Assembly: GCF_002735695.1 (NCBI RefSeq)
Contig: NZ_PDZH01000040.1
Coordinates: forward strand, 1 to 36,746
Direction: 5' to 3'
From: Chitinimonas sp. BJB300
Lineage (GTDB): Bacteria; Pseudomonadota; Gammaproteobacteria; Burkholderiales; Chitinimonadaceae
Length of the DNA: 36,746 bases
Position numbers and translations under genes: made by a program. The notes beneath the pieces were generated by a model, which searched no databases, was not told the origin of the DNA, and worked only from the letters and a program-made list of their open reading frames with translations. How positions within the stretch are numbered: position 1 is the first letter of the stretch; every line of letters starts with the position of its first letter. Positions 8,583 to 17,361 of this stretch are shown here, piece by piece.

Positions 8583-9845
8583 TTACCACCAGGCTTCCAT
8601 CTGAACCCCATAACTGCTGCCGCTGGTTTTGCTGGCGTAGGCAAACTGATTGCCTTTGCCACTGACTACCCCACCAGGGTTGGCAGTACTGACCGCGGCT
8701 GTTTGAGCAGCCTGGTTCCACTTGGCATAGGTGTAGTAGGCACGCAGCGTTGGGCGAGCCCAGAAGCTCTTGCCCATTGACAGTTGAGGGGCAATGGTAA
8801 GCTTGCTCAAGCGTTGGGTTGGGGCTGAGTCAGGCTTGACGCTGGTCGTACCTGCTTCAAACGCCAGGCTGTAGTTGTCAGTGAAATGATAGACGGGCCT
8901 TACTACCACGCTCATCGTCTTGTTCTTAACCCCGTTCAACTTCTCTTCACCAAAGCCGGCAAACAGCGCGCCGTTCCAGTTACTGTCTTTGGGCTCAACC
9001 ACCAAGTGCTCGACAATTCGCCATGATTTCTTGCTGTCTGTGCTTTTCAGCCAGGTAGCACTCTGGTCGAGGTTGGCAGCATCTTTGGCAACCTGAAACA
9101 CCAGGTTATTGAAGCCACCGAAGCCAAATGGATCAGCTTGGTTATGACCCACGCCGAAGGCATAGCCGTTCGAGCCATTCTTGCCATCGACCTGGTTCTT
9201 GGCGACGGCATTGAGTGTGACGTCAATCGACCCCCCCTCATTGGCGGCAATACCTTCCAAGCGGAAGTCGTGGTTGGTAACCGCCTCGGAAGCGCTGCCG
9301 CCATCGTCATTGCGCATCAACGCATAAGAGAACTTACCAAAGCCTAGTTCGATGTTCTCGATACCCGCGCCAGGCCCAGTGCTGGCGGACCAGAAAAAGT
9401 CCGCAATATGCGCATCATGGCGTTTATAGAAACGCTTACCAGCCCAGATGCCTGCATGGGCAAGCGCGCCGCCAGCACCGCCGATATTGGTGGCTTCTAC
9501 CCAGGTTTGACGCCAAGCGGTAGGCACCTTTTCTTCGTCCTTTAACTGTTCTTGGGAAAAGGCCAGCATGGTGTGCAGCTTGAAACCCACACCATTGCTT
9601 TCGCCCATCGCTGCATCGAACGAGAGCTCGCCATAGGTATCGCATTCGTTACCCAATCTGCCTGCGCCACCTACCTTGCCACCAAATGCCGGTGCCTTCA
9701 GCCCAAAACACACTTCACGCCCGCCTTTGGAGGCGCCACCCGAACCACTGCGAAGGTAGCCGTGGTAATCAACTGACGCCGCCATGGTGGCTTGTGTCGC
9801 CATGGCTGCAGCGACTGCCAAGAACAGTTTGCTTTTCATCATCAT
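8583..9845 (-). CDS. lamB: Maltoporin (LamB-type outer-membrane porin)
   Basis: Forms an 18-stranded trimeric outer-membrane channel for maltose and maltodextrins. The 420-residue precursor starts MMMKSKLFLAVAAAMATQ, a signal peptide cleaved near MAASVDYHGYLRSG, which is the LamB mature N-terminus. Other family stretches are GRLGNECDTYGEL, GKRFYKRHDAHIADFFW, the GAGIENIELG loop and the terminal YGVQMEAWW, whose last Trp is the outer-membrane assembly signal. Three ATG codons are in tandem; 9845 is chosen because GAGGAG lies about ten bases upstream. A longer reading to 10040 only adds non-homologous residues. Its location between eda and the alpha-glucosidase places outer-membrane entry next to the catabolic genes. 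Confidence 0.94.
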   Translation of the reverse strand: MMMKSKLFLAVAAAMATQATMAASVDYHGYLRSGSGGASKGGREVCFGLKAPAFGGKVGGAGRLGNECDTYGELSFDAAMGESNGVGFKLHTMLAFSQEQLKDEEKVPTAWRQTWVEATNIGGAGGALAHAGIWAGKRFYKRHDAHIADFFWSASTGPGAGIENIELGFGKFSYALMRNDDGGSASEAVTNHDFRLEGIAANEGGSIDVTLNAVAKNQVDGKNGSNGYAFGVGHNQADPFGFGGFNNLVFQVAKDAANLDQSATWLKSTDSKKSWRIVEHLVVEPKDSNWNGALFAGFGEEKLNGVKNKTMSVVVRPVYHFTDNYSLAFEAGTTSVKPDSAPTQRLSKLTIAPQLSMGKSFWARPTLRAYYTYAKWNQAAQTAAVSTANPGGVVSGKGNQFAYASKTSGSSYGVQMEAWW

Positions 9846-9907
9846 TTTCGGATCACTCCTCTCCGTTTGGTTGGTTAAGCTGGCAGCAGCCATGCCGCCA
9901 GCCAAGT

Positions 9908-10036
9908 TGAACACACCATGAACCCCGTGTTCAGAGGGCGTGCTTGGTGTGCCCGGACGGAAAGTGGGCCACTTCGCTACGCAAGCCCGGGCTTGAAAAC
10001 CGGTCACAGTTCCCCAAGCCCCTGGTTGGGGGCTTG
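9908..10036 (-). promoter_or_regulatory. Stem-loop-rich leader/intergenic region between eda and lamB
   Basis: Three inverted repeats are packed in the 283-base eda-lamB gap. CAAGCCCC (10015-10022) pairs with GGGGCTTG (10029-10036). CAAGCCCGGGCTTG (9982-9995) is a perfect palindrome. TGAACAC (9908-9914) pairs with GTGTTCA (9927-9933). The first two share the same CAAGCCC/GGGCTTG arms. None has a T-run, so none is a standard terminator. The last would lie in the lamB 5' leader. Confidence 0.4.
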
Positions 10037-10103
10037 TCAAAACAGGATTCGGGTTCTTGGCTCGGACGAGCCGGCACCGGGAGAAACCGCTGCGCTTTTC
10101 TTC

Positions 10104-10115
10104 GAAAGCGTTTTT
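10104..10115. promoter_or_regulatory. Possible LacI-family operator between eda and lamB
   Basis: GAAAGCGTTTTT fits the general LacI-family operator shape GAAANCGNTTTC with one mismatch at the end. It lies about 260 bases upstream of lamB and just after the eda stop codon. A MalI/MalR-type repressor would be a natural ligand, but none is encoded in the window. One short match of this kind can occur by chance. Confidence 0.25.
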
Positions 10116-10128
10116 GAAACGATGCTAC

Positions 10129-10752
10129 TTATACTTTCAGGGCAGCTGCACCCCGGGCAAGTTGGGTAATAGCACCCCAATCACCCGCTGCCACCTTGTC
10201 TTTAGGCACCAACCAGGAGCCCCCTACGCAGGCAACGTTGGGCAACGCCAGAAACTTTGGCGCGCTTTCCAGCGTTACACCGCCTGTGGGGCAGAACAAC
10301 ACATCAGCAAATGGCCCACCCATCGCCTTGAGCATCCCTATGCCTCCGGCTTGCTCGGCGGGAAATAGTTTCATAGCGTCGAAACCGTGAGCCAGAGCGG
10401 CGATGACCTCCGATGGCGTCATTACGCCGGGCAACAACGGCATAACTGCTGCCTTGGCTGCCTGGGCCAGTTCAGCCGTCAGCCCAGGCGTTACGGCAAA
10501 ACGTGCGCCTGCCGCCTTTACTTCGGCGAACTGCGCCGGCAGGGTCACTGTGCCTACCCCCACGATCGCATCAGGCACTGCGGCAGCAATCGCCTTGATG
10601 GATGCCAGCGCAGCCGGGGTGCGCAAAGTTACTTCCAGCACCCTGATACCGCCTTCCACCAGTGCCCGCGCAAGCGGCACAGCATCGTCGACACGGTCCA
10701 ACACAATCACCGGCATAACCGGCGAGGCGCGCATGATGTCACGGATATTCAT
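10129..10752 (-). CDS. eda: 2-keto-3-deoxy-6-phosphogluconate (KDPG) aldolase
   Basis: Splits KDPG into pyruvate and glyceraldehyde-3-phosphate, the last step specific to the Entner-Doudoroff route. The 207-residue protein has the usual size. Visible active-site elements are Glu40 in VLEVTLRTP, GVGTVT (65-70), FAVTPGL (85-91) and the Schiff-base lysine Lys128 in DAMKLFPAE. CPTGGV appears near the C-terminal end of the barrel. It starts 11 bases after the edd stop codon with an AAGGA site upstream, so the two are an operon. A 4-hydroxy-2-oxoglutarate aldolase side activity is known for the family. Confidence 0.97.
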   Translation of the reverse strand: MNIRDIMRASPVMPVIVLDRVDDAVPLARALVEGGIRVLEVTLRTPAALASIKAIAAAVPDAIVGVGTVTLPAQFAEVKAAGARFAVTPGLTAELAQAAKAAVMPLLPGVMTPSEVIAALAHGFDAMKLFPAEQAGGIGMLKAMGGPFADVLFCPTGGVTLESAPKFLALPNVACVGGSWLVPKDKVAAGDWGAITQLARGAAALKV

Positions 10753-10763
10753 CTCATTCGTCC

Positions 10764-12587
10764 TTACTTGGGCAGCATAAAGCTCATCGCCCCTTGCTCT
10801 GCGCCCGTAGCAACACTACGGAACACGGCAAACAGGTCGCGGCCATAGCCGTATTGATTGGCGGTCATATCGGCAGTAGCTGGCTCGCGCTGGGTCCACG
10901 CCTCATCTGGCACAAGCACATCCAGCGTACCTGCCTCGGCATCAAGCCGAATCACGTCACCACTATTCACCTTGGATAAAGGCCCGCCGGCAAGACATTC
11001 GGGTGTGACGTGGATTGCTGCGGGCACCTTGCCGGAAGCGCCTGACATGCGCCCATCGGTAACCAGCGCAACCTTGAAGCCGCGGTCTTGCAAGACACCC
11101 AACGAGGGCGTCAGCTTGTGTAGTTCCGGCATGCCATTGGCGCGTGGACCTTGGAAGCGGATAACCGCCACGAAGTCTTTTTCCAGTTCGCCATGCTTGA
11201 AAGCATCAATCAGCGCATCCTGCGAGTCGAAAACAATCGCAGGGGCTTCAACCACCCGGTGTGCAGGTTGAACAGCCGAAACCTTGATCACGCCGCGCCC
11301 GAGATTGCCTTGTACGAGACGTAGGCCACCGTCGGCCTGGAATGGGGCCGCCACAGATGACAATACCGACTTATCCTGGCTTTCTGTCGGGGCCGGCCGC
11401 CACGCCAACACGCCACCCGTCATATGCGGCTCTACGGCATAGCGGCGCAAGCCTGGGCCCATCACTGTCTTGACATCTTCGTGCAGCAGGCCGGCATCAA
11501 GCAGCTGGCTGATCAGATAACCCATGCCGCCCGCGGCATGGAAATGGTTGACGTCAGCCCCACCGTTTGGATAGATCTTGGCCAGCAGGGGAATAATGGC
11601 GGAAATATCATCAAAATCCGTCCAATCGATAATGATGCCCGCCGCGGCCGCAATCGCCACCATATGAATGGCATGGTTTGTCGAGCCGCCCGTGGCCATC
11701 AAACCTACCAGGCCATTCACGATGGCGCGCTCATCAATCACTTCTGCCAGCGGAATATATTCATTGCCCAGTGCGGTAATAGCGGCAGCGCGCTTGGCGG
11801 CCTCGCGCGTAAATGCATCCCGCAAAGGGGTTTCCGGGTTCACAAATGCTGAACTTGGCAAATGGACACCCATGATTTCCATGAGCATCTGGTTCGAGTT
11901 CGCCGTGCCATAGAAGGTGCAGGTACCGGCGCCGTGATAGGACTTTTCTTCCGCTTCCAGCAGCCCTTCACGCCCGATCTTGCCTTCTGCGTACAGTTGA
12001 CGGATACGGGCCTTTTCTTTGTTTTCCAGGCCGGAGACCATGGGCCCGGCAGGAACAAAAATCGCCGGCAGATGACCAAACTGCAAGGCGCCAATCATGA
12101 GGCCAGGTACAATCTTGTCGCAAACACCCAGGCATAGCATGCCGTCAAACATTTGGTGGCTTAACGCCACCGCAGTGCTCATGGCAATGATGTCGCGTGA
12201 AAATAGCGACAGCTCCATGCCTGCCTGTCCCTGTGTTACGCCATCACACATTGCCGGCACGCCGCCGGCGAATTGCGCTGTCGCGCCCGCTTCGCGCGCG
12301 GCAGTTTTAAGGAGTTCGGGATAGGTTTCAAGTGGTTGGTGGGCCGACAACATGTCGTTGTAGGCGGAAACAATGGCCAGATTAGGCTGACGCTGTTCGC
12401 GCAGCATGATCTTGTCGCCTGCTGGCGATGCCGCATACGCATGGGCCAGATTTGTACATGACAAGCCCTTGCGAACAGGCTCTTTGGCAGCCCAGGCTGC
12501 CACACGTGCCAGATAGGCAGCACGCGTGGGCCTGCTCTTCTGGACAATTCGCTCGGTCACTTCGACCAGGCGGGGATGCAGATTCAT
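10764..12587 (-). CDS. edd: 6-phosphogluconate dehydratase
   Basis: Dehydrates 6-phosphogluconate to KDPG, using a [4Fe-4S] cluster. The 607-residue protein matches Edd length and belongs to the IlvD/Edd family. Family stretches include [42 protein letters not shown] (a cluster cysteine region), [15 protein letters not shown] and [17 protein letters not shown]. The N-terminal extension [14 protein letters not shown] and the terminal [15 protein letters not shown] are typical of Edd rather than IlvD. GGGGAG precedes the ATG at 12587. The gene is divergent from zwf, and a HexR-like palindrome lies 134-148 bases upstream of the start. Confidence 0.97.
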   Translation of the reverse strand: MNLHPRLVEVTERIVQKSRPTRAAYLARVAAWAAKEPVRKGLSCTNLAHAYAASPAGDKIMLREQRQPNLAIVSAYNDMLSAHQPLETYPELLKTAAREAGATAQFAGGVPAMCDGVTQGQAGMELSLFSRDIIAMSTAVALSHQMFDGMLCLGVCDKIVPGLMIGALQFGHLPAIFVPAGPMVSGLENKEKARIRQLYAEGKIGREGLLEAEEKSYHGAGTCTFYGTANSNQMLMEIMGVHLPSSAFVNPETPLRDAFTREAAKRAAAITALGNEYIPLAEVIDERAIVNGLVGLMATGGSTNHAIHMVAIAAAAGIIIDWTDFDDISAIIPLLAKIYPNGGADVNHFHAAGGMGYLISQLLDAGLLHEDVKTVMGPGLRRYAVEPHMTGGVLAWRPAPTESQDKSVLSSVAAPFQADGGLRLVQGNLGRGVIKVSAVQPAHRVVEAPAIVFDSQDALIDAFKHGELEKDFVAVIRFQGPRANGMPELHKLTPSLGVLQDRGFKVALVTDGRMSGASGKVPAAIHVTPECLAGGPLSKVNSGDVIRLDAEAGTLDVLVPDEAWTQREPATADMTANQYGYGRDLFAVFRSVATGAEQGAMSFMLPK

Positions 12588-12720
12588 CGAAACTCCCCGT
12601 GAGACTCGTCAGAGTCGCACTGGCTACGCTATGGGTTTGATTTGTTAGGGCTTAAGTCTATTTTTTATAGTAACTGCCGCCGCACATCGCACTACGTAAC
12701 TACACTACCAACATTCTGAT

Positions 12721-12735
12721 GGTAGTTTTACTACA
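12721..12735. promoter_or_regulatory. HexR-like operator, edd side
   Basis: GGTAGTTTTACTACA has 6-bp inverted arms (GTAGTT, with one mismatch, and ACTAC) and matches the HexR pattern TGTAGTTTTACTACA at 14 of 15 positions by eye. It is the site nearest edd (about 134 bases upstream of its ATG). The hexR gene is in the neighbouring operon. Confidence 0.65.
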
Positions 12736-12787
12736 GCAAGAAGGCAAGCCAACCCATAGATTTTCCGTACTATTCATAGGTGGTTGT

Positions 12788-12802
12788 TGTAGCAAAGCTG
12801 CA
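12788..12802. promoter_or_regulatory. HexR-like operator, central
   Basis: TGTAGCAAAGCTGCA has inverted arms TGTAGC and GCTGCA (one mismatch) around AAA. It shares the TGTAG...CTRCA framework of HexR sites but not the T-rich centre. It is weaker than the edd-side site. Confidence 0.4.
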
Positions 12803-12910
12803 ACCCTGTTTAGCGCAGCAGGCGTCAAATTCCGTCAATTCGGCAACTGATGCGGTATTCGCAGCAATTTGAAAACAACACCGGAAACTGGAGCTATCAC
12901 TTTATTCGTC

Positions 12911-12923
12911 TAGCAAAACTACA
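12911..12923. promoter_or_regulatory. HexR-like operator, zwf side
   Basis: Read on the minus strand the site is TGTAGTTTTGCTA, identical to the first half and centre of the HexR pattern TGTAGTTTTACTACA and diverging at its end. It is about 94 bases upstream of the zwf ATG, a suitable distance for repression of the zwf-pgl-glk-hexR promoter. Confidence 0.5.
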
Positions 12924-13016
12924 TTGCCAAGCCTCGCGCCAAGTAGTATTGTTTCAAGAATTAGGCATCGGCATTCGCACTCCAATTATGAAGATATTAC
13001 CCAGAGGACCAAAGGG

Positions 13017-14474
13017 ATGACTTCGATTCAACCCTTCGATATGGTGCTGTTTGGCGGCACTGGCGACTTGGTTATGCGCAAACTGCTGCCTGCGCTCTAC
13101 CATCAACACAAAGATGGCTGCCTGCCTGAGCAAGGACGCATTCTTTGTCTGGGGCGTAGCCAGCCAGACCAGGCCACCTACCTTGGCACCGCCGAAAAAG
13201 CTGCCCGCCAGTACCTCGGTGATTACTTTAGCGATGCTCACTGGATCACCTTCTCTTCCCGTCTCGTTTATCTCAAGCTCGATGCGCAAGATAAAACTGC
13301 CTACGCTGCATTGGCCGATAAGCTCAATGAATTCCCCGAGCATGTCCGTGTGTTTTATCTGGCAACGGCGCCCAACTTGTTCGCCGGCATTTGCGAAAAT
13401 CTGGCAGCGGTCAACCTGAACAAGGGCGGTGCAAGAGTGGTGTTGGAAAAGCCGCTCGGGCACGATCTTGCCTCATCACAGACAATCAACGCCCAGGTCG
13501 GCAAGTTCTTCAAGGAACTGCAGATCTATCGGATCGACCATTATCTGGGCAAGGAAGCCGTGCAGAACCTGCTGGCATTGCGCTTCAGCAATACCTTTTT
13601 CGAGCCGCTGTGGCGACGTGAATGGATTCGCGATGTACAGATCACGGTGACGGAACAAGTCGGCGTGGAAAGCCGTGGGGACTTCTACGATAAGGCCGGT
13701 GCACTGCGAGACATGGTGCAGAACCATCTTTTGCAGCTTTTATGCTTCATTGCCATGGAACCGCCCGCCAGTGCCGACCCTGATGCGGTACGCGACGAAA
13801 AGCTGAAGGTATTGCGTGCGTTGCGCCGGTTTGGCCCGCAGGAAGTCACCAGCAAGACAGTGCGTGGCCAGTACAAAGCTGGTGCCAGCCAGGGCAAGCC
13901 GGCGGTGGGTTATCTCGATGAAACCGGCATCAGCCCCAACAGCAAGACCGAGACCTTTGTTGCGCTCAAAGCCGAGATCGACACCTGGCGCTGGGCTGGC
14001 GTGCCTTTTTACCTACGCACCGGTAAGCGCATGCAGGAACGGCAAGCCGAGATCGTTATCAACTTCCGTCAGGTACCGCATTCCATATTCCCCTTGCCTG
14101 CCGAAACCACAAGCAACCGCTTGGTCATTCAGCTACAGCCGGAAGAGAGCGTGAAGATGTATCTGCTCGCCAAGCAGCCGGGTGACCAGATGAAGCTCAA
14201 GAGCGTCCACCTTGACCTCGACTTCGATGAGATGTTCAAAGCCAGGCGTCCCGATGCCTATGAACGCCTCCTGACCGATGTGATCCGCGGCCGCCTGACC
14301 TTGTTTATGCGCCGCGATGAGCTGGATGAAGCCTGGAAATGGGTGGAGCCCATCTTGGATACTTGGGAAGCTAACGACGAGTCGCCCAAGCAATACACCG
14401 CCGGCACCTGGGGGCCGGCAGCAAGCTCCGCGCTGTTATCGCGCGACGGATTCTGTTGGCACGAAGAAGGTTGA
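13017..14474 (+). CDS. zwf: Glucose-6-phosphate 1-dehydrogenase
   Basis: Oxidises glucose-6-phosphate to 6-phosphogluconolactone with reduction of NADP (or NAD). The 485-residue protein has the usual length. It shows the dinucleotide fold motif FGGTGDLVMRKL (12-23), the conserved EKPLGHD stretch, the active-site RIDHYLGKE (about 171-179) and the C-terminal WKWVEP, YTAGTWGP and GFCWHEEG segments. The ATG at 13017 has AGAGG and AAAGGG upstream and gives the family N-terminus MTSIQPFDMVLFGGTGD. It heads the plus-strand series zwf-pgl-glk-hexR and is divergent from edd. Three HexR-like sites precede it. Confidence 0.97.
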   Translation: MTSIQPFDMVLFGGTGDLVMRKLLPALYHQHKDGCLPEQGRILCLGRSQPDQATYLGTAEKAARQYLGDYFSDAHWITFSSRLVYLKLDAQDKTAYAALADKLNEFPEHVRVFYLATAPNLFAGICENLAAVNLNKGGARVVLEKPLGHDLASSQTINAQVGKFFKELQIYRIDHYLGKEAVQNLLALRFSNTFFEPLWRREWIRDVQITVTEQVGVESRGDFYDKAGALRDMVQNHLLQLLCFIAMEPPASADPDAVRDEKLKVLRALRRFGPQEVTSKTVRGQYKAGASQGKPAVGYLDETGISPNSKTETFVALKAEIDTWRWAGVPFYLRTGKRMQERQAEIVINFRQVPHSIFPLPAETTSNRLVIQLQPEESVKMYLLAKQPGDQMKLKSVHLDLDFDEMFKARRPDAYERLLTDVIRGRLTLFMRRDELDEAWKWVEPILDTWEANDESPKQYTAGTWGPAASSALLSRDGFCWHEEG

Positions 14475-14579
14475 ATACGAGCACCGGGATGTCGGGTTAC
14501 TGCCCGGCATTCCGCATTTTTACGGCCGCGGATTACCCTCCGCAAGCCGGCCAAAGTTGTAAATAGAGAACCGGATAAA

Positions 14580-15278
14580 ATGGCCGACATTCGCATTCAT
14601 GACTACGACTCCCGCGTCGATCTGGATATCTGCCTCGCGCGTGAAGTAGCCGCCGCATTGGAAACCGCCCTGCGCGAACGGGGCACTGCCAGCCTGGCCG
14701 TATCGGGCGGGCGTACCCCGGTAGGCATGTTTCAACAATTGCGCCAGATGCGCCTGGACTGGAGCCGCGTATGGATCACCTTGATCGACGACCGTTGGCT
14801 CCCGGTCGATCACGCCGATAGCAATGAGCGCCTGGTCCGTGAAAACCTGCTTAAGTATCAGGTGGAAGCAGCCAATTTCATTGGTTTGAAGACCGCAGCC
14901 AGCACGCCGGAAGCCGGCATAGCGGACATCGAGGCGGCCTTGGCCGCCATGCCGCAGCCTTTCGACGTGGTAACGCTGGGCATGGGAGAGGATGGCCACA
15001 CCGCCAGCCTATTCCCCTGCTCGGCTGAATTGAAACAGGCTACCGCACTGGATGGCACCAAGCTGGTGGCGGCAGTCAACCCGACAACTGCGCCTTATGC
15101 CCGTATCAGCTTTACGCTGGCGGCCATCGCCCGCTCGCGTAATATTTTCCTGCACCTGACCGGCGAAAAGAAGAAAGCTGTCTTCGACGCCGCCATGGCT
15201 GCCCCCTCCGAACGCCTGCCCATCGCCCGTGTATTCGATGCCGCCAGCGGCGTCTGCCACCTGTACTGGGCCGAATAA
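14580..15278 (+). CDS. pgl: 6-phosphogluconolactonase
   Basis: Hydrolyses 6-phosphogluconolactone to 6-phosphogluconate, linking Zwf to Edd. The 232-residue protein belongs to the glucosamine-6-phosphate isomerase-like (DevB/SOL) type. SGGRTPVGMF (40-49), TLIDDRWLP and GMGEDGHTASLFP are the family motifs. It begins 105 bases after zwf and overlaps no other gene; its stop is followed within seven bases by the glk start, so pgl and glk are probably translated from one message. The ribosome-binding site is weak. Confidence 0.96.
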   Translation: MADIRIHDYDSRVDLDICLAREVAAALETALRERGTASLAVSGGRTPVGMFQQLRQMRLDWSRVWITLIDDRWLPVDHADSNERLVRENLLKYQVEAANFIGLKTAASTPEAGIADIEAALAAMPQPFDVVTLGMGEDGHTASLFPCSAELKQATALDGTKLVAAVNPTTAPYARISFTLAAIARSRNIFLHLTGEKKKAVFDAAMAAPSERLPIARVFDAASGVCHLYWAE

Positions 15279-15285
15279 ACTCGCC

Positions 15286-16278
15286 ATGCTATTCGCTCAT
15301 ACCTACCCTCGCCTACTGGCCGATGTCGGCGGCACCAATGTCCGCTTCGCACTCATCCGCACACCGGGCGCACGCATCAGCGATGAACGCAACTTGGTTT
15401 GCGCCGATTACCCGGGCTTGTTCGAAGCCACCAAGACTTACCTAGACCCGCTGGGCGTGCAGCCTACATGGGCAGCCATCGGCATTGCCACCGCCATCGC
15501 GGGTGACTTCATCAAGATGACAAATCACGGCTGGGCTTTTTCGCAAGCCGAACTAAAAACCCAGCTTGCCTTGCGAGAACTCAGCATTATCAATGACTTC
15601 ACCGCGCTGGCCTTGAGCCTGCCGACGTTGGATGATGTGGAGTTGGTCAAGGTGGGTGGCGGGGAAAGAAACCCCGACCTGCCGATCGCCCTGCTGGGCG
15701 CAGGCACTGGCCTGGGAGTGTCAGGCTTGATTCCGGCGCATCAGCCGGGTGAAGCACCGCGCTGGATTCCTTTGCAAGGCGAAGGGGGGCACGTGTCCTT
15801 CTCGCCTTTCAATGACAAAGAAGACGAAATCCTGCGCATCCTGCGCCGTGAGTTCGGCCACGTGTCTGCCGAGCGGCTGTTATCGGGCCCGGGTCTGCAG
15901 AATTTGTACAAAGCCTTGGCAGAACTCAATAGCCAGCCTAACGAAAACCCCAGCGCTGCAGATATCACGCAGCGTGCTGTGGCAGGCACGTGCACGCTGT
16001 GCCGCGAAACCGTGGATACCTTCTGCGCCATGCTGGGTAGCGCTTCAGCCAATCTCGCCATTACGTTGGGCGCACGCGGTGGCTTGTATATCGGCGGCGG
16101 CATTGTGCCGCGACTGGGTGACTATTTCGCCAACTCGCCTTTCCGCCGCCGCTTCGAGCAGAAAGGTCGTTTTTCCAATTATCTGGCGGCAGTACCCAGC
16201 TTTGTGATTGTCGCCAAGAACCCAGCCCTACGCGGCACGGCAGCGGCTCTGGATGCACTGGCCACTCGCCAAGCCTGA
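15286..16278 (+). CDS. glk: Glucokinase (Glk family)
   Basis: Phosphorylates glucose with ATP to glucose-6-phosphate, giving Zwf its substrate from the glucose released by the alpha-glucosidase. The 330-residue protein is of the E. coli Glk type, not ROK. It shows the phosphate-binding LLADVGGTNVRFAL (about 9-22), catalytic Asp in INDFTALAL, GAGTGLGVSGLI and GEGGHVSFSP, and a C-terminal LGARGGLYIGGGIVPR. The ATG at 15286 lies seven bases after the pgl stop, which suggests translational coupling; a longer in-frame reading that starts inside pgl is not supported by homology. Confidence 0.95.
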   Translation: MLFAHTYPRLLADVGGTNVRFALIRTPGARISDERNLVCADYPGLFEATKTYLDPLGVQPTWAAIGIATAIAGDFIKMTNHGWAFSQAELKTQLALRELSIINDFTALALSLPTLDDVELVKVGGGERNPDLPIALLGAGTGLGVSGLIPAHQPGEAPRWIPLQGEGGHVSFSPFNDKEDEILRILRREFGHVSAERLLSGPGLQNLYKALAELNSQPNENPSAADITQRAVAGTCTLCRETVDTFCAMLGSASANLAITLGARGGLYIGGGIVPRLGDYFANSPFRRRFEQKGRFSNYLAAVPSFVIVAKNPALRGTAAALDALATRQA

Positions 16279-16309
16279 CCCTTCGCCAAGCGTGAAGAGA
16301 TAGAACAAG

Positions 16310-17158
16310 ATGCTGGAAAAGATTAAATCGTTGCTCAATGAATTGTCCAAATCGGAGCGCAAGGTGGCGGAGCTTGTGCTGTCGCAACCGAATTTTGTTG
16401 CCCACGCCCCGATTGCGCAAATCGCCGAGATGGCGACGGTGTCACAGCCCACGGTCATCCGCTTCTGCCGCTCGGTTGACTGTACGGGCCTGCAGGACTT
16501 CAAACTGCGCTTGACCCGTAGCTTGGTATCCGGTGTGCCCTATGTGCATAGCGCCGTCGAGATGAGTGACACCGCACATGATTTGGCGGCCAAGTTGTTC
16601 GACAACACCATTTCCAGTTTGATGCGTACCCGCAATGAATTGAATCCGGATGCTATCGAACAAGCCGTGGACATTCTGTCCAAGGCGCGCAAGATCGAGT
16701 TTTACGGCCTGGGTAACAGCGGCATCATGGCGCAGGACGCCCAACACAAGTTCTTTCGCCTTGGTGTGCCTTGTATTGCGTATTCCGACCCCCATATCCA
16801 TGGTATGGCAGCTTCGTTGCTCAAGCCGGGCGATGCGGTGGTGGCCATCTCCAATTCGGGCCGCACCATCGACCTGATCCGCTCGGTGGAACTGGCTCGC
16901 GAGGCGGGAGCGTATGTAATCGGGATTACCCACTCCAATTCACCGCTCGCCAAGCGCTGTAATGTCACGCTGTACGCCGATACACCGGAAGACCCGGACC
17001 TGTATTCACCGATGATCACGCGCATCGTCCACCTTGTCGTGATCGATGTGCTGGCGGTGGGTGTCGCCCTGCGTCGCGGTCCGGAGTTGATCGACCAATT
17101 GGAAAAGATCAAGCGCAATCTCAAAGAGCGCCGTGTGCGCGGCTATGAAGACCGCTAA
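16310..17158 (+). CDS. hexR: HexR, RpiR-family transcriptional regulator of central sugar catabolism
   Basis: DNA-binding repressor/activator that senses KDPG and controls Entner-Doudoroff and related genes. The 282-residue protein has an N-terminal RpiR-type helix-turn-helix domain (about 1-77, recognition region IAEMATVSQPTVIRFCRSV) and a C-terminal SIS sugar-phosphate-binding domain (about 120-255, with FYGLGNSGIMAQDAQHKF and VAISNSGRTIDLI). It lies 31 bases after glk and has GAAGAG upstream. HexR-like operators between edd and zwf and upstream of pyk fit autoregulation and regulon control. Its TAA stop (17156-17158) is immediately followed by a MITE-like element whose target duplication is this TAA. 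Confidence 0.94.
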   Translation: MLEKIKSLLNELSKSERKVAELVLSQPNFVAHAPIAQIAEMATVSQPTVIRFCRSVDCTGLQDFKLRLTRSLVSGVPYVHSAVEMSDTAHDLAAKLFDNTISSLMRTRNELNPDAIEQAVDILSKARKIEFYGLGNSGIMAQDAQHKFFRLGVPCIAYSDPHIHGMAASLLKPGDAVVAISNSGRTIDLIRSVELAREAGAYVIGITHSNSPLAKRCNVTLYADTPEDPDLYSPMITRIVHLVVIDVLAVGVALRRGPELIDQLEKIKRNLKERRVRGYEDR

Positions 17159-17298
17159 GAACCTGTCTAAAGTCTCGCGAGCTAGGGCAAGATAAGGCGA
17201 AAACAGCCGAGGAAGCGGAGTTTACAAGTGGTAAATGAGCATTCCGAGGGTGTTTTCAACGCCATATTGCCGACGCGCAGCAGACTTTAGACAGGTTC
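17159..17298 (+). mobile_element. MITE-like element, family 1, copy C (140 bp), between hexR and pgi
   Basis: The terminal inverted repeats are perfect: GAACCTGTCTAAAGTCT on the left and AGACTTTAGACAGGTTC on the right. TAA is duplicated on both sides (17156-17158, which is the hexR stop codon, and 17299-17301). The interior matches copy D at 36382-36523 closely and copies E and F more weakly, all in the same orientation. There is no coding capacity. If transcribed with hexR it would form a long hairpin before pgi. Confidence 0.92.
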
Positions 17299-17323
17299 TA
17301 AGATCGTAAGCAAGATACTAAGC

Positions 17324-17338
17324 AGTAACCAGATTACA
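17324..17338. promoter_or_regulatory. Degenerate HexR-like site upstream of pgi
   Basis: AGTAACCAGATTACA, read on the other strand TGTAATCTGGTTACT, keeps the outer TGTAAT and TTAC parts of a HexR-like palindrome but not the T-rich centre. It is 24 bases before the pgi start. This is a weak match, listed because pgi follows hexR. Confidence 0.25.
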
Positions 17339-17361
17339 CAATCGACAAGTAGATCAGTACG

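Larger units (their letters stand above)
12588..13016. promoter_or_regulatory. Divergent edd / zwf control region
   Basis: This 429-base gap separates two divergent catabolic operons. I see no gene in it. It is relatively AT-rich near 12655-12780 and holds three HexR-like palindromes (12721-12735, 12788-12802, 12911-12923), listed separately. A TTG-initiated extension of the zwf frame to 12924 overlaps one of these sites and does not resemble Zwf. Confidence 0.7.
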
